DNA of 64,000 nt, from assembly GCA_032595685.2 (NCBI GenBank), contig CP159373.1, positions 517,001 to 581,000 on the forward strand, in the 5' to 3' direction. The stretch is from Candidatus Electrothrix aestuarii. GTDB lineage: Bacteria; Desulfobacterota; Desulfobulbia; Desulfobulbales; Desulfobulbaceae. The stretch's first letter is position 1. Each line of letters begins with the position of its first letter. This document shows positions 17,367 to 26,179 of this stretch, one piece after another. Below the pieces are notes generated by a model that ran no database searches, was not told the DNA's origin, and was given only the letters and a program-made list of their open reading frames with translations. The translations under genes and the position numbers were made by a program.

Positions 17367-19079
17367 ATGAAGGATAACCTTTCCCACAGCATTTCCTACT
17401 CAGAAAGCCTGATCGTTCATTCTTGCCGAGCCAAGGAATTACGATCCGAGGCTGTCCACCTTGTCTCCCGCGATCTGAATAGGCGTCAAATCCGCGACCT
17501 TGAATCTCTGCTCAACCGCGCCTTTTATCCTTTGGCTGGTTTTATGGGCCGGGATGATTACCAAAGCATATTACAAGATATGTGCCTGAGCGATGGCTGT
17601 ATCTGGCCGATTCCAATTTGTCTTGATGTTCAGGAGGAGTTTGCCGCATCTTTACAACCAGGACAACGCATAGGACTCAATGATCAGGAAGGCTTTCTTC
17701 TGGCTATCCTCACGATCAGCGACATCTGGAAGGCAGATAAAAAAGCAGAGGCACAAGCTATCTACGGCACTGCTGATCCAGAACAGCACCCCGCAGTACA
17801 AGCGCTCTTCTCCGAGGTGAACGACTGGTATATCGGCGGGAGCGTGGAGGGAGTGACCCTACCAATCCATTATGATTTTTGCGATCTTCGCCTGACACCG
17901 GCAGAGAGCAACCGCCGCTTCATTCAGTATGGCTGGCGAAAGGTGGTTGGTTTTCACACCAAGGAATACCTGCATTGCGCCCATAGGGAGATGGTTATGG
18001 CTGCAGCCCGCGATACCGGTAGTTCCCTCTTCCTGCATCCCGTGGTTGGCTTGGACCATCCCGGCAATATGGAACATTACACCCATGTGCATTGCTACCA
18101 GGAATTTGTCCAGCACTTTCCACGCAATATGATCCAACTGGGCATCATCCCCTTAGCAGAACGAAATGCTGGCCCCAGAGAGGCACTCTGGCATGCTCTC
18201 ATACGGAAGAACTACGGGTGTAGCCATTTCATAGTCGCAGCAGACCACGGCGACCCCTTTGCAGACACCAATATCGATCTTTTTTACCCCCAGGGAGAAG
18301 CCCAGCAACTTGTTGCCTCCTTAGCCGCAGATACTGGCATTGAAATGGTTCCAGAACGAGCAATGGGCTATGCGGAACAACGAGGAAAATATGTCTATCT
18401 CGCAGAAACCCCTGATGAAGAGGTCAAGAATATTACCTCTAAGGAGCTCAAACGACGTCTGGAGCAAGGAGAGAACATACCGGAATGGTTTTCCTTTCCC
18501 AATGTGGTTGCTGAACTACGCCGTTCCTTTCCACCACGTTCAAAACAGGGATTCACTGTCTTTCTTACCGGCCTGTCCGGTTCAGGAAAATCAACCATTG
18601 CCAAGGTATTAATGGTTCGTTTCATGGAAATGCGTGATCGACCTGTCACCCTGCTGGATGGCGATATTGTTCGCAAAAATCTTTCCTCAGAACTCACATT
18701 TTCCGAGAAACATCGCAACCTCAATGTGACTCGAATCGGCTTTGTGGCCAGCGAGATCACCAAGAACGGCGGCATTGCCCTCTGCGCACCCATTGCACCC
18801 TATGAGGAACCCCGCCAGGAGAATCGACGCCTGATCAGTCGATACGGCGGTTATATCGAGGTGCATATTGCCACCCCCCTGGAGGTCTGCGAGCAGCGTG
18901 ACCGCAAAGGCCTCTACGAAAAGGCTCGGGCAGGCCTGGTTAAGGGGGTGACCGGCATCTCTGATCCCTACATTCCGCCAAGCAACCCGGAAATCGTGAT
19001 TGACACCTCAAAAATGACCCCGGCCGAAGCTGTGCAGGAGATCTTTCTTTATCTTGAAGAACAGGGATATATTCGCTAG
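17367..19079 (+). CDS. ATP sulfurylase-like/APS kinase fusion (Sat-CysC), sulfurylase motifs degenerate
   Basis: A 570-residue fusion. Residues about 1-385 are an ATP sulfurylase fold (PUA-like start, then LNRAFYPLAGFMGRDDY). Residues about 395-570 are an APS kinase with P-loop GLSGSGKST (402-410), LDGDIVRKNLSSELTFS and LCAPIAPYEEPR. The kinase half looks intact and would phosphorylate APS to PAPS. In the sulfurylase half the catalytic QTRNP...HRAH is replaced by HTKEYLHCAH (about 197-206) and the GRDHAG loop by AADHGDP (about 291-297). HPVVG and the second half of HxxH remain. The first domain may thus be inactive, structural, or act on another substrate. There is no obvious Shine-Dalgarno sequence before the ATG. 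Confidence 0.85.
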   Translation: MKDNLSHSISYSESLIVHSCRAKELRSEAVHLVSRDLNRRQIRDLESLLNRAFYPLAGFMGRDDYQSILQDMCLSDGCIWPIPICLDVQEEFAASLQPGQRIGLNDQEGFLLAILTISDIWKADKKAEAQAIYGTADPEQHPAVQALFSEVNDWYIGGSVEGVTLPIHYDFCDLRLTPAESNRRFIQYGWRKVVGFHTKEYLHCAHREMVMAAARDTGSSLFLHPVVGLDHPGNMEHYTHVHCYQEFVQHFPRNMIQLGIIPLAERNAGPREALWHALIRKNYGCSHFIVAADHGDPFADTNIDLFYPQGEAQQLVASLAADTGIEMVPERAMGYAEQRGKYVYLAETPDEEVKNITSKELKRRLEQGENIPEWFSFPNVVAELRRSFPPRSKQGFTVFLTGLSGSGKSTIAKVLMVRFMEMRDRPVTLLDGDIVRKNLSSELTFSEKHRNLNVTRIGFVASEITKNGGIALCAPIAPYEEPRQENRRLISRYGGYIEVHIATPLEVCEQRDRKGLYEKARAGLVKGVTGISDPYIPPSNPEIVIDTSKMTPAEAVQEIFLYLEEQGYIR

Positions 19080-19110
19080 GCATTGCCTGTTCCCAAACGA
19101 TCATATTGTT

Positions 19111-19139
19111 TTGAGTTTCAGGCAAGAATATGCTATATC
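19111..19139 (+). promoter_or_regulatory. Putative sigma-70 promoter upstream of the outer-membrane efflux gene
   Basis: TTGAGT (19111-19116) and TATATC (19134-19139) are separated by 17 bases. They lie about 155 bases before the TolC-family gene and just before an inverted repeat. Confidence 0.4.
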
Positions 19140-19144
19140 CTACC

Positions 19145-19174
19145 TAGTGGTCCCTATAACCACAAGTACCACTA
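19145..19174. promoter_or_regulatory. Inverted repeat, candidate operator of the efflux genes
   Basis: TAGTGGT (19145-19151) and ACCACTA (19168-19174) are perfect inverted arms, immediately downstream of the putative promoter. This position fits a regulator-binding site, but no regulator gene is nearby. Confidence 0.35.
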
Positions 19175-19294
19175 AATGACACGGTTCTTTTACTCTCAGT
19201 CTCTCTTCATTGTTGAAAATTTTGAAAAATGATGGCAGGCCGTTTACGAGGAACCTTTGTTGTTTGATATTGCTCTGCCAGCGAGTAAGAACGT

Positions 19295-20599
19295 ATGAAC
19301 CGAAATAGCTTTATCTGTACCCTCAGTTTCTTGATAGCCGTAGCCTTTATCAATATTTTACCAGAGATCTGCTCTGCTCAAGAATCTGACCTCAAAGCAA
19401 AAAAACCTCTCTCCTCCTATCTTGAACAAGCCCTGGCCAATAATGATTCCCTCCAGGCTATGCGTGCTAAACTACGAGCAATCTCCTACAAAATCCCCCA
19501 AACAGGGGTCCTTCCCGACCCCAAGCTTGCTGTTCAGTATTATCTTGAGCCTATAGAGACCAGAACCGGACCGCAGCAAGCAGCCCTAGGTATCACCCAA
19601 GGCCTGCCCTGGTTCGGGAAGCTTGCTCTGCTTCGGAAACTTGCTGACCACGACCTAGCCATTGCCGGAGCTGAGCTTGCCGCCACAGAACTTGACGTGG
19701 CTCGCCAAGTGAAAGAAACATATATTGCCTATAGTTTTCTGGGCCGATCACAGCGAATTTTTACCGACAACCTAGAGTTACTCCAATACCTTGAAGGCAT
19801 TGCCCGTGATCGCTACACTGGAGGCAAAGCAACCTATTTTGATGTACTCAAGGTCCAGACTGAACTGGCACAAACCCGGGAAAAGGTGCGCACCTTACAA
19901 GATAAGACATCGTCTCTCCGTGTTCAGCTGAATAATCTCCTTGGAACAGACCCGGAACTGGCTCGTCCTATTCCTGACACAGTCCCTGAGCTGGCCCTGA
20001 AAAAGAAAGAACATGTCATCTACAAGCTCGCCCTTGAGCATTCGCCTTTGCTGACCGCTGCCCAGGAACGTATTGCCAAGACACAAACAGGCACGGCTTT
20101 GGCAGAGAAAGATTTCTTCCCGGATTTCCAGGTCTCACTCAAGACTCTCTTCACAGGCTCGGCTGAATACGGCAATCCACCGGATAGTGGCTCTGACCCC
20201 ATTATTGCCGGAGTAAGCATGAATATCCCCCTGTTCCGGGAACGCCGCCATGCCAAGGTAGCTGAACAAAAAGAAGCTCTTCAGAGTGCCAAGGCTCTAC
20301 AGGATGAACAGGAGCGAGGAATACAGAACCGCATTGAGCAGGCTCTCTATACCTATCGGGATGCGAAACATCGAGTGTCCCTGTACAGGGAAGAACTCCT
20401 GCCCAAGGTCAGACAGCAACTCGAAGTAGCTGTGAGCGGATTCCAAAGCGGCAAGAATTCTATCCTGGAGATTATTGATGCAGAAAAAAGCTTATTGGAA
20501 TTTGAACTCGCTGAAAGCCGGGCTTTGACAGACAAGGCCATTGCCCTTGCCAAACTGGAGGCGCAAGCAGGAATTATCTTAGCTGATTGGCGACGATAG
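19295..20599 (+). CDS. TolC-family outer-membrane efflux protein (CusC-like)
   Basis: A 434-residue outer-membrane factor with an N-terminal signal sequence ending near ICSAQ. Two long alpha-helical coiled-coil repeats follow: ARQVKETYIAYSFLGRSQ, RYTGGKATYFDVLKVQTELAQ, and in the second half GFQSGKNSILEIIDAEKSLLE. The segment LPDPKLAVQYY and the phrase GLPWFGKL are typical of heavy-metal efflux outer-membrane proteins. It would form the trimeric channel through which a Cus-type RND pump exports Cu(I)/Ag(I) from periplasm to outside. The adaptor gene lies 2.1 kb downstream, after a protease and a YHS protein; the pump gene is 38 kb away. Confidence 0.88.
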   Translation: MNRNSFICTLSFLIAVAFINILPEICSAQESDLKAKKPLSSYLEQALANNDSLQAMRAKLRAISYKIPQTGVLPDPKLAVQYYLEPIETRTGPQQAALGITQGLPWFGKLALLRKLADHDLAIAGAELAATELDVARQVKETYIAYSFLGRSQRIFTDNLELLQYLEGIARDRYTGGKATYFDVLKVQTELAQTREKVRTLQDKTSSLRVQLNNLLGTDPELARPIPDTVPELALKKKEHVIYKLALEHSPLLTAAQERIAKTQTGTALAEKDFFPDFQVSLKTLFTGSAEYGNPPDSGSDPIIAGVSMNIPLFRERRHAKVAEQKEALQSAKALQDEQERGIQNRIEQALYTYRDAKHRVSLYREELLPKVRQQLEVAVSGFQSGKNSILEIIDAEKSLLEFELAESRALTDKAIALAKLEAQAGIILADWRR

Positions 20600-20715
20600 C
20601 TAATGATTTTCAAGACATATTCGTCTCTCGGACCCCCAGAAATCCACCGAACGTCCACAAAGGCTTCTGATACGATCTACTGTGGAACGCGAAACAACTC
20701 AACTGGAGAAGCCAC

Positions 20716-22128
20716 ATGAAAAGAATAGAAAAAAACAGAAAATATATCATAACAAGCATTGCATTTTTCATTCTTATTGCGTCCCCCCCCCTAGCTGTCT
20801 TTTCACAAAGCACTGATAAACAGCTCATTGAAAAAGCAAGCAGCAAAGGCAGTATCCGCTTAATTATAAAAATAAAAACAGGATACCGCACAGAAGGCAT
20901 GCTTGCTTCACCCCAAGCTGTTGAAAAACAACGGAACACCATCGCCCGAACACAGAATGCCCTGCTTAACCGTTTTGCTAGCCACGAACTCTCCAATGTC
21001 AAAAGCTTTACAACGGTTCCTTACCTGGCTATGACAGTTGATGCTGCGGGTCTGGAGACATTGCTCAATGCTTCCGACCTCGTTACCTCCATAGAGGAAG
21101 ATATCCCGGTTCCACCGCTTCTTAACGACAGTGTCCCCTTGATCAATGCGGATGATGTACATGCGCAGGGTTTTGACGGAAGTGGATGGGCTGTTGCTGT
21201 CTTAGACACAGGAGTTCGCAGCAGCCATGAATTTTTAGATTCCGGCAAGGTTGTTTCAGAAGCCTGCTACAGTACAACGGATGCCACTAATGGCTCCACA
21301 ACCGTTTGCCCGAACGGTTTAGAGTCCCAGACAGGAACCGGATCAGGCGTTAATTGTGACACTTCCATTGACGGCTGTAGGCACGGCACCCATATTGCCG
21401 GGATTGTCGCGGGAACAGGTGGCACCACAGCAACTAAAGGAGTGGCTCCGGGTGCGGACATCATTGCAATCCAGGTGTTTTCCAGGTTTGACAGCTGGGA
21501 TTTTTGTGTTTATACGGCTTCATGCATTGGCAGCTACCCCAGTGATCAGCTGGCTGCCTTGGAAAGAGTCTATGAACTACGCACAACATACAATATTGCT
21601 GCCGTGAACATGAGTCTCGGCGGAGGTGAGAATACTAATTATTGTGATACAGATTCGAGAAAAGATATCATCGACAATCTACGAGAAGCTGGTATTGCAA
21701 CGGTTATTGCTTCAGGTAATGATAGGTATGATGACGCGGTTGGTACTCCGGCCTGCATTTCTTCAGCCATTGCTGTCGGGGCCACAGATGACTCAGACAA
21801 TGTTGCCAGCTACTCCAACCACGCTACCATAATAGACCTGATGGCTCCTGGTTCAGGAATCATCTCATCCACGGCGGATTCCGATTCGTCGTACGCAAGC
21901 ATTAGCGGCACCTCAATGGCTACCCCACATGTTGCCGGAGCCTTTGCCGTGCTACGGAGCAAAAACAGTATCTGGACTGTCGACTACATAGAGAATTTGC
22001 TCAAAACAACAGGCGTTGACGTAACACGGTCCGGTATCACCAAGCCGAGAATAGATATTTTTGCCGCAGCTAACGCAGAATCATCTTCTGCTCCAGTCAT
22101 AGTACCGTGGCTTATGTTGCTATTATAA
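20716..22128 (+). CDS. Secreted subtilisin-like serine protease (S8 family)
   Basis: A 470-residue precursor with an N-terminal hydrophobic signal segment. A prodomain of about 90 residues (IRLIIKIKTGY... to SIEEDIPVPPLL) resembles the I9 inhibitor. The catalytic triad is complete: Asp164 in VAVLDTGVRSSHEF, His223 in HGTHIAGIVAG and Ser400 in SGTSMATPHVAGAF; the oxyanion Asn lies in TVIASGNDR. Several cysteines in the catalytic domain suggest disulfides and extracellular location. The last residues (VIVPWLMLLL) are hydrophobic and could be a truncated sorting tail. It sits between two metal-efflux genes in the same direction. A role in turnover of envelope proteins is conceivable but not shown. 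Confidence 0.92.
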   Translation: MKRIEKNRKYIITSIAFFILIASPPLAVFSQSTDKQLIEKASSKGSIRLIIKIKTGYRTEGMLASPQAVEKQRNTIARTQNALLNRFASHELSNVKSFTTVPYLAMTVDAAGLETLLNASDLVTSIEEDIPVPPLLNDSVPLINADDVHAQGFDGSGWAVAVLDTGVRSSHEFLDSGKVVSEACYSTTDATNGSTTVCPNGLESQTGTGSGVNCDTSIDGCRHGTHIAGIVAGTGGTTATKGVAPGADIIAIQVFSRFDSWDFCVYTASCIGSYPSDQLAALERVYELRTTYNIAAVNMSLGGGENTNYCDTDSRKDIIDNLREAGIATVIASGNDRYDDAVGTPACISSAIAVGATDDSDNVASYSNHATIIDLMAPGSGIISSTADSDSSYASISGTSMATPHVAGAFAVLRSKNSIWTVDYIENLLKTTGVDVTRSGITKPRIDIFAAANAESSSAPVIVPWLMLLL

Positions 22129-22236
22129 GAAATACCACCTCACATACCTGTGAAAATATCCACGATAACCACATGGACTTCAGAAAACAATTCTGCTTGT
22201 CCATCTTTTAACTAAAACAACAAGAAGGAGTCTGTT

Positions 22237-22569
22237 ATGCGTATCATGAAAACATCCAATATTGCCGGTCTTTGCCTTTTTCTGCTCTTATGCTTTGCAG
22301 GAAGCGTTTTTGCTGCTCCTCAAACCAAATGTCCGGTTATGGGCGGTGATATTAACAAAGAAATCTATGCTGATTACGAGGGGAAACGCATTTATTTCTG
22401 CTGCCCTGCATGTATCCCTGCATTTGAGAAAGATCCTGCAAAATATCTCGCCAAGATGAAAGAAATGGGCATGGAGCCAGCCGATATTCCTGCTGAAGGT
22501 GAAGGCGATGATGCAGCACCGGCAGAGCATGATGCGAACCACGAAGGCCATGCTGAACACGCCAAATAA
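22237..22569 (+). CDS. Periplasmic YHS-domain metal-binding protein with His-rich tail
   Basis: A 110-residue secreted protein preceded by a good Shine-Dalgarno sequence (AAGGAG). The signal peptide ends near SVFA. The YHS/TRASH-like domain begins KCPVMGGDINKEIYADYEGK and contains FCCPACIPAFEKDPAKYL. The tail (HDANHEGHAEHAK) is rich in His and acidic residues. Such proteins chelate Cu or other soft metals and often accompany Cus and CopA systems. Position between the outer-membrane factor and the CusB adaptor supports a periplasmic metallochaperone or buffer role. Confidence 0.82.
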   Translation: MRIMKTSNIAGLCLFLLLCFAGSVFAAPQTKCPVMGGDINKEIYADYEGKRIYFCCPACIPAFEKDPAKYLAKMKEMGMEPADIPAEGEGDDAAPAEHDANHEGHAEHAK

Positions 22570-22711
22570 CCCCCACCCTGCAACCGTCCCGGCCTGCCGC
22601 GCCGGGATGGCATGAGACTGGACAGTGAAAACCAACAACGGACCACGTTTTCGGCCAACATCTCCAACCATTTCCAGATAAGTTCAGACAAGAGATAACG
22701 AGGAAAATATC

Positions 22712-24808
22712 ATGCAGGCTCTGTTGCGTTACCTGATCATTTTCATCTGCTGCGGGATTCCTTTCTTCTCAGGCCCCTCCTTTGCAAAACAAACAGATTC
22801 CCAGGCAAATCCTGCTGAACATCAACATAAACAGGCTTTAGAGACAATCTGGACCTGCTCTATGCATCCGCAGATTCAGTTGCCGGAGTCCGGCCAATGC
22901 CCTCTCTGCTTTATGGACCTGATTGAGGTGGAAAAGCAGAGCAACGAGGAACGCCTCAGCCTGCGCCAGATCTCCCTGGACCGCCAGGAAAGGAAACTGG
23001 CAGAGATCGAAGTGCAGCCAGTCACCCGAGGCAATAAGGAAAGCGATGCGACTGTCCAGATCTTCGGTCGGATTGATTATGATGAAACAAGAGTCAGCAC
23101 TATAACCTCCTGGGTCGACGGCCGAATCGACAAGCTCTTTGTCGATTATACCGGAGCCACTGTACAACGTGGTCAGGCAGTGGCTGAGGTCTACAGTCCA
23201 AATTTGTTCACGGCCCAGGCAGAGCTTATTCAAGCTGCCAAAGAGTACGAACGTACCCGACAGTCCGGCAATGAACTGGTCAAAAAGATGTCCGCCCGGA
23301 CCCTGGAAGCAAGCCGGGAAAAATTGCACCTCCTGGGCATCGGGAAAAAACAGATCCAGTCTCTGGAGACGCAGAGCCAACCCACCCGTGACATCCCCCT
23401 CACCGCCCCTTTATCCGGTATCGTCATAGAAAAACATGTCAACGAGGGCATGTATGTCAAGACTGGCAATCCGGTTTATACTCTGGCTGATCTGGCCCAG
23501 GTCTGGGTAATCCTGGAGGTGTATGAAACTGATCTTCATGCTGTCAGCATGGGACAAAAAGTCGGCTTCACCGTGGAGGCCTACCCTGGTACGCAATTTC
23601 AAGGCAAGGTGGTGTATATTGATCCGCTTGTTGATGAAAAGAATCGGACCGTGCGCGTCCGCCTCAATGCTGAGAACAAAAAAGGAAAACTGAAGCCCGG
23701 CATGTTTGTTCGGGCGGAGCTGGTCGCTCCAACAGAAAAACAAGGCCAGGCACCGCTGCTGATCCCGGCCTCAGCCCCCTTACTCACCGGCAAACGGGCC
23801 TTGGTCTATGTCCAGGTCCCAGACAAACCAGGCACCTACATCGGGCGTGAGATCGTGCTCGGTTCACGGCGCGGAGCATTTTACGAGATACGAAGCGGCT
23901 TGGAAGAAGGCGAGCTGGTGGTTGTTCGCGGCAATTTCAAGATCGATTCCGCCATTCAACTCCAGGCCCGTCCCTCCATGATGAATCCCTATAGCGGGAG
24001 GAGCGGAGACAAACAAGACAAGGCCTTTCCTGAGCTGTTCACCTCCCGGCTTGACCTCTTAAACCAGGATTTTGTCGCATTTTCCCGAGAGATCCACAAG
24101 CAGGATGGAGGGCAATACCGCTCAACCTTGCAGGGTTTCAAACGGACGCTCTCAGCCATTACTGAAGATGGGCTCAAAGAAGAGGAACGACTGAGCTGGC
24201 AGGAATTTGCCATGCTCCTGAAAAACGACCTTATCCTTCTCCAGGAAGCAGAAGACGCTCAAGAAGCGCAACGAATCTACGTGGAGTTTGCCGAGCATTT
24301 TCATCAGATTCGCGAACGCTTTGCCATCCAGGATGTCCCGGCAATGCATGCCGCCTCCCCGGAACTCCAGGCTAAGGTGGGAGAATTGCTCAAAGGCTAC
24401 CTGATTCTCCAACAAAACCTTGCTGCAGACAATGAGCAGGTGGCACTGGAGTCGGCAGCTGCCCTGCCCCCCTTAACATCCTCCTTAACCACGGCCCTCC
24501 CCCAGACAGCAGCAAAAGAAGCAGGTGAGCTGGCAAATCGTCTGGAAGAAGGGATGCATGGAGTATCAGCAGCTGGGAATCTGGCAGAGCTTCGCACGGC
24601 CTTCTCTCCCTATAGCCAAGCTGTGGTTGAGACCGTGGAGAGCTATGGCAGCAACGACCACACCTCCTGGTTTGTCCATTTCTGCCCTATGGCCTTTGAT
24701 AACACCGGGGCCTCCTGGCTGGCCCCGTCCGAGGAGATCAATAATCCCTATTTTGGTGCCATGATGCTCCGTTGCGGGGAAGTGCGCAAGCAGCTGACTC
24801 AGGAGTAA
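22712..24808 (+). CDS. CusB-type RND efflux periplasmic adaptor with extra metal-binding domains
   Basis: A 698-residue membrane-fusion protein, long for the family (CusB is about 400). After the signal peptide a heavy-metal-binding segment appears: TIWTCSMHPQI and GQCPLCFMDLIEVE. The adaptor core follows: FGRIDYDETRVSTITSWVDG, the lipoyl/barrel segment APLSGIVIEKHVNEGMYV, and LKPGMFVRAEL. The last 250 residues add helices ending in a DUF3347-like domain with HFCPMAFDNTGASW and NPYFGAMMLRCGEV, another metal site. It would link a Cus-type inner-membrane pump to the outer-membrane channel and load metal. GAGG ten bases before the ATG supports the start. The gene that should follow, cusA, is displaced to 58.7 kb. 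Confidence 0.88.
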   Translation: MQALLRYLIIFICCGIPFFSGPSFAKQTDSQANPAEHQHKQALETIWTCSMHPQIQLPESGQCPLCFMDLIEVEKQSNEERLSLRQISLDRQERKLAEIEVQPVTRGNKESDATVQIFGRIDYDETRVSTITSWVDGRIDKLFVDYTGATVQRGQAVAEVYSPNLFTAQAELIQAAKEYERTRQSGNELVKKMSARTLEASREKLHLLGIGKKQIQSLETQSQPTRDIPLTAPLSGIVIEKHVNEGMYVKTGNPVYTLADLAQVWVILEVYETDLHAVSMGQKVGFTVEAYPGTQFQGKVVYIDPLVDEKNRTVRVRLNAENKKGKLKPGMFVRAELVAPTEKQGQAPLLIPASAPLLTGKRALVYVQVPDKPGTYIGREIVLGSRRGAFYEIRSGLEEGELVVVRGNFKIDSAIQLQARPSMMNPYSGRSGDKQDKAFPELFTSRLDLLNQDFVAFSREIHKQDGGQYRSTLQGFKRTLSAITEDGLKEEERLSWQEFAMLLKNDLILLQEAEDAQEAQRIYVEFAEHFHQIRERFAIQDVPAMHAASPELQAKVGELLKGYLILQQNLAADNEQVALESAAALPPLTSSLTTALPQTAAKEAGELANRLEEGMHGVSAAGNLAELRTAFSPYSQAVVETVESYGSNDHTSWFVHFCPMAFDNTGASWLAPSEEINNPYFGAMMLRCGEVRKQLTQE

Positions 24809-24920
24809 CTCATCTCTCTCCCACTTTTTCAAACCTCAGATTCCCGTTCCCATGAAAGGCGGTACGATAATGAACCGCAAAGTACATAACATTGTCACAG
24901 CACCGGGGAAAAAGAAAATC

Positions 24921-25014
24921 CTGGCTATTTTCGGCAGTCCCTCCGGGACGCTATATCCCGGATATCCCCGCCCCGGAGGGGCGATTGATAATAGCCCACT
25001 GTTTTAACGGTGGG
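24921..25014. repeat. Composite palindromic repeat, family B, copy 1
   Basis: Contains CCCTCCGGGAC...CCCCGGAGGGG and, at its right end, CCCACTGTTTTAACGGTGGG. It matches copy 3 at 44801-44913 nearly base for base over this span. The similarity resumes further right at CGTAGATACGCCC (25041-25053). Confidence 0.85.
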
Positions 25015-25057
25015 TGGCTGAGTTGACAGCCCCCCCAACTCGTAGATACGCCCGAAG

Positions 25058-25085
25058 GCAGGGGCACGGCGTACCGTGCCCGTAC
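25058..25085. repeat. 28-bp palindromic element (family A)
   Basis: The palindrome has GCAGGGGCACGG and CCGTGCCCGTAC as arms around GTA. It lies 43 bases after the family B copy in the 620-bp gap downstream of the adaptor gene. Confidence 0.75.
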
Positions 25086-25202
25086 AACCTGTTTCGGTCC
25101 CCTTCCTCCCCACCAAAACAGCAGGAAAACACTGGACAATCCCCGTCAAGCTCAGTATTTTTATATGCAATCATACGGATAAAGCCTGTCTTTTAACCGC
25201 AT

Positions 25203-25353
25203 CTGCGGGAAAATTCATTCAGCCCCAGGGAAAAACCAGGCAGGAGCGCGGCAAACTCATGCAGTAGGCCGGAAAAGTCATTCCGCGCACGGAAAAATGA
25301 GTGCGAAGCGCGGCAAAATGACCGAGGAGCACGGAAAAATCGCTCAGGAGCAC
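25203..25353. repeat. 21-bp tandem repeat array, seven imperfect units
   Basis: Seven units share a GG(A/C)AAA core starting at 25208, 25229, 25250, 25271, 25291, 25312 and 25333. The period is 21 bp with one 20-bp step. Translated units look like GKMTEEH and GKIAQEH, a seven-residue repeat, but a stop codon and the 20-bp unit break the frame. It ends about 75 bases before the 220-residue gene. Confidence 0.8.
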
Positions 25354-25427
25354 TCCTCCGCCGTTTCTCCGGGCTGCGCAGTCCCTTTTCCAGCCATCTC
25401 TCCCATAATTCAGCCAGGAGTGCCATT

Positions 25428-26090
25428 ATGTCCAGCATTTCTCACCAATCCATTGAACAACGTCTCGAAACCTACCATACCGGCCTGACCAATGCCCGTG
25501 ATGTCCCTGAATTGCAGAGCCGCCTGGCCGTGTTCGGCTATACCCCGGACAGATTGAACCAGCTCCTTGCCCTGTATCAGGAGGTCTTTGACCTTTATCT
25601 GGCGCAAAAAAACGAATTCAGCGAGCAGCTTGCAGCCACCCATGCCTTCCAGGAGGCCTGGCACATGGCCCACAACGATTATATCCGCCTGATCAAGCTG
25701 GGGCGCATCATCCTGAAGAACGATTATGCCGCCTATGTCAAACTCACCCTGAACCAAGAACGGAAGAAATCCTTTTCCGGCTGGCTGACCCAGGCCCGGA
25801 CCTTTTTCAATGCCCTGCTGGCCGATTCCGGGGTGCTGGCGCAGTACAACAGATACGGCACGGATCAGGATGCGATCCAGGCCGCCTTTGCCCTGGTCCA
25901 GGCAGCGGAACAGGCCAATACCGCCAAGGTGAAAGAGACCGGCGAGGCCCAGCAGGCTACACAGGAGCGCGACGCTCGGCTTGATGTTCTGGACAGCAAG
26001 ATGTCCAAATTCTACAGCCTTGCCCGGCTGGCCTGCGAGGATGCACCCCAGCTTTTGGAGATGATTGGGATTACGGTCAAGGGTGATTAG
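25428..26090 (+). CDS. Uncharacterised helical protein
   Basis: A 220-residue protein I do not recognise as a named family. It starts at an ATG with CAGGAG upstream. The sequence is soluble, rich in Ala, Gln and Leu, and predicted almost entirely helical; no signal peptide, transmembrane segment or cysteine cluster is visible. Notable segments are LAVFGYTPDRLNQLLALYQE and FNALLADSGVLAQYNRYG. The C-terminal part (EQANTAKVKETGEAQQATQ) looks like a coiled coil. It is preceded by a 21-bp minisatellite and followed, after a palindromic element, by a TPR gene in the same direction. The neighbourhood suggests an accessory or lineage-specific gene; no function can be given. Confidence 0.75.
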   Translation: MSSISHQSIEQRLETYHTGLTNARDVPELQSRLAVFGYTPDRLNQLLALYQEVFDLYLAQKNEFSEQLAATHAFQEAWHMAHNDYIRLIKLGRIILKNDYAAYVKLTLNQERKKSFSGWLTQARTFFNALLADSGVLAQYNRYGTDQDAIQAAFALVQAAEQANTAKVKETGEAQQATQERDARLDVLDSKMSKFYSLARLACEDAPQLLEMIGITVKGD

Positions 26091-26093
26091 CAT

Positions 26094-26154
26094 GTAGGGG
26101 CGAATCCCTGTGTTCGCCCTTTTCTATCGGGCAGACACAGGGGTCTGCCCCTAC
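26094..26154. repeat. 61-bp palindromic element (family A, long form)
   Basis: Begins GTAGGGGCGAATCC and ends GTCTGCCCCTAC, with internal TGTGTTCGCCC and GGGCAGACACA. The same design, with a second palindrome nested in its middle, is inserted in hypF at 41387-41486. It separates the 220-residue gene from the TPR gene. Confidence 0.85.
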
Positions 26155-26179
26155 AGCAGGATGAACAGAGGAACGGAGA

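Noticed and set aside
25410-26093. A 227-codon minus-strand open frame
   Set aside because: It mirrors the 220-residue plus-strand gene almost exactly. The plus strand has a good Shine-Dalgarno sequence and a more protein-like composition.
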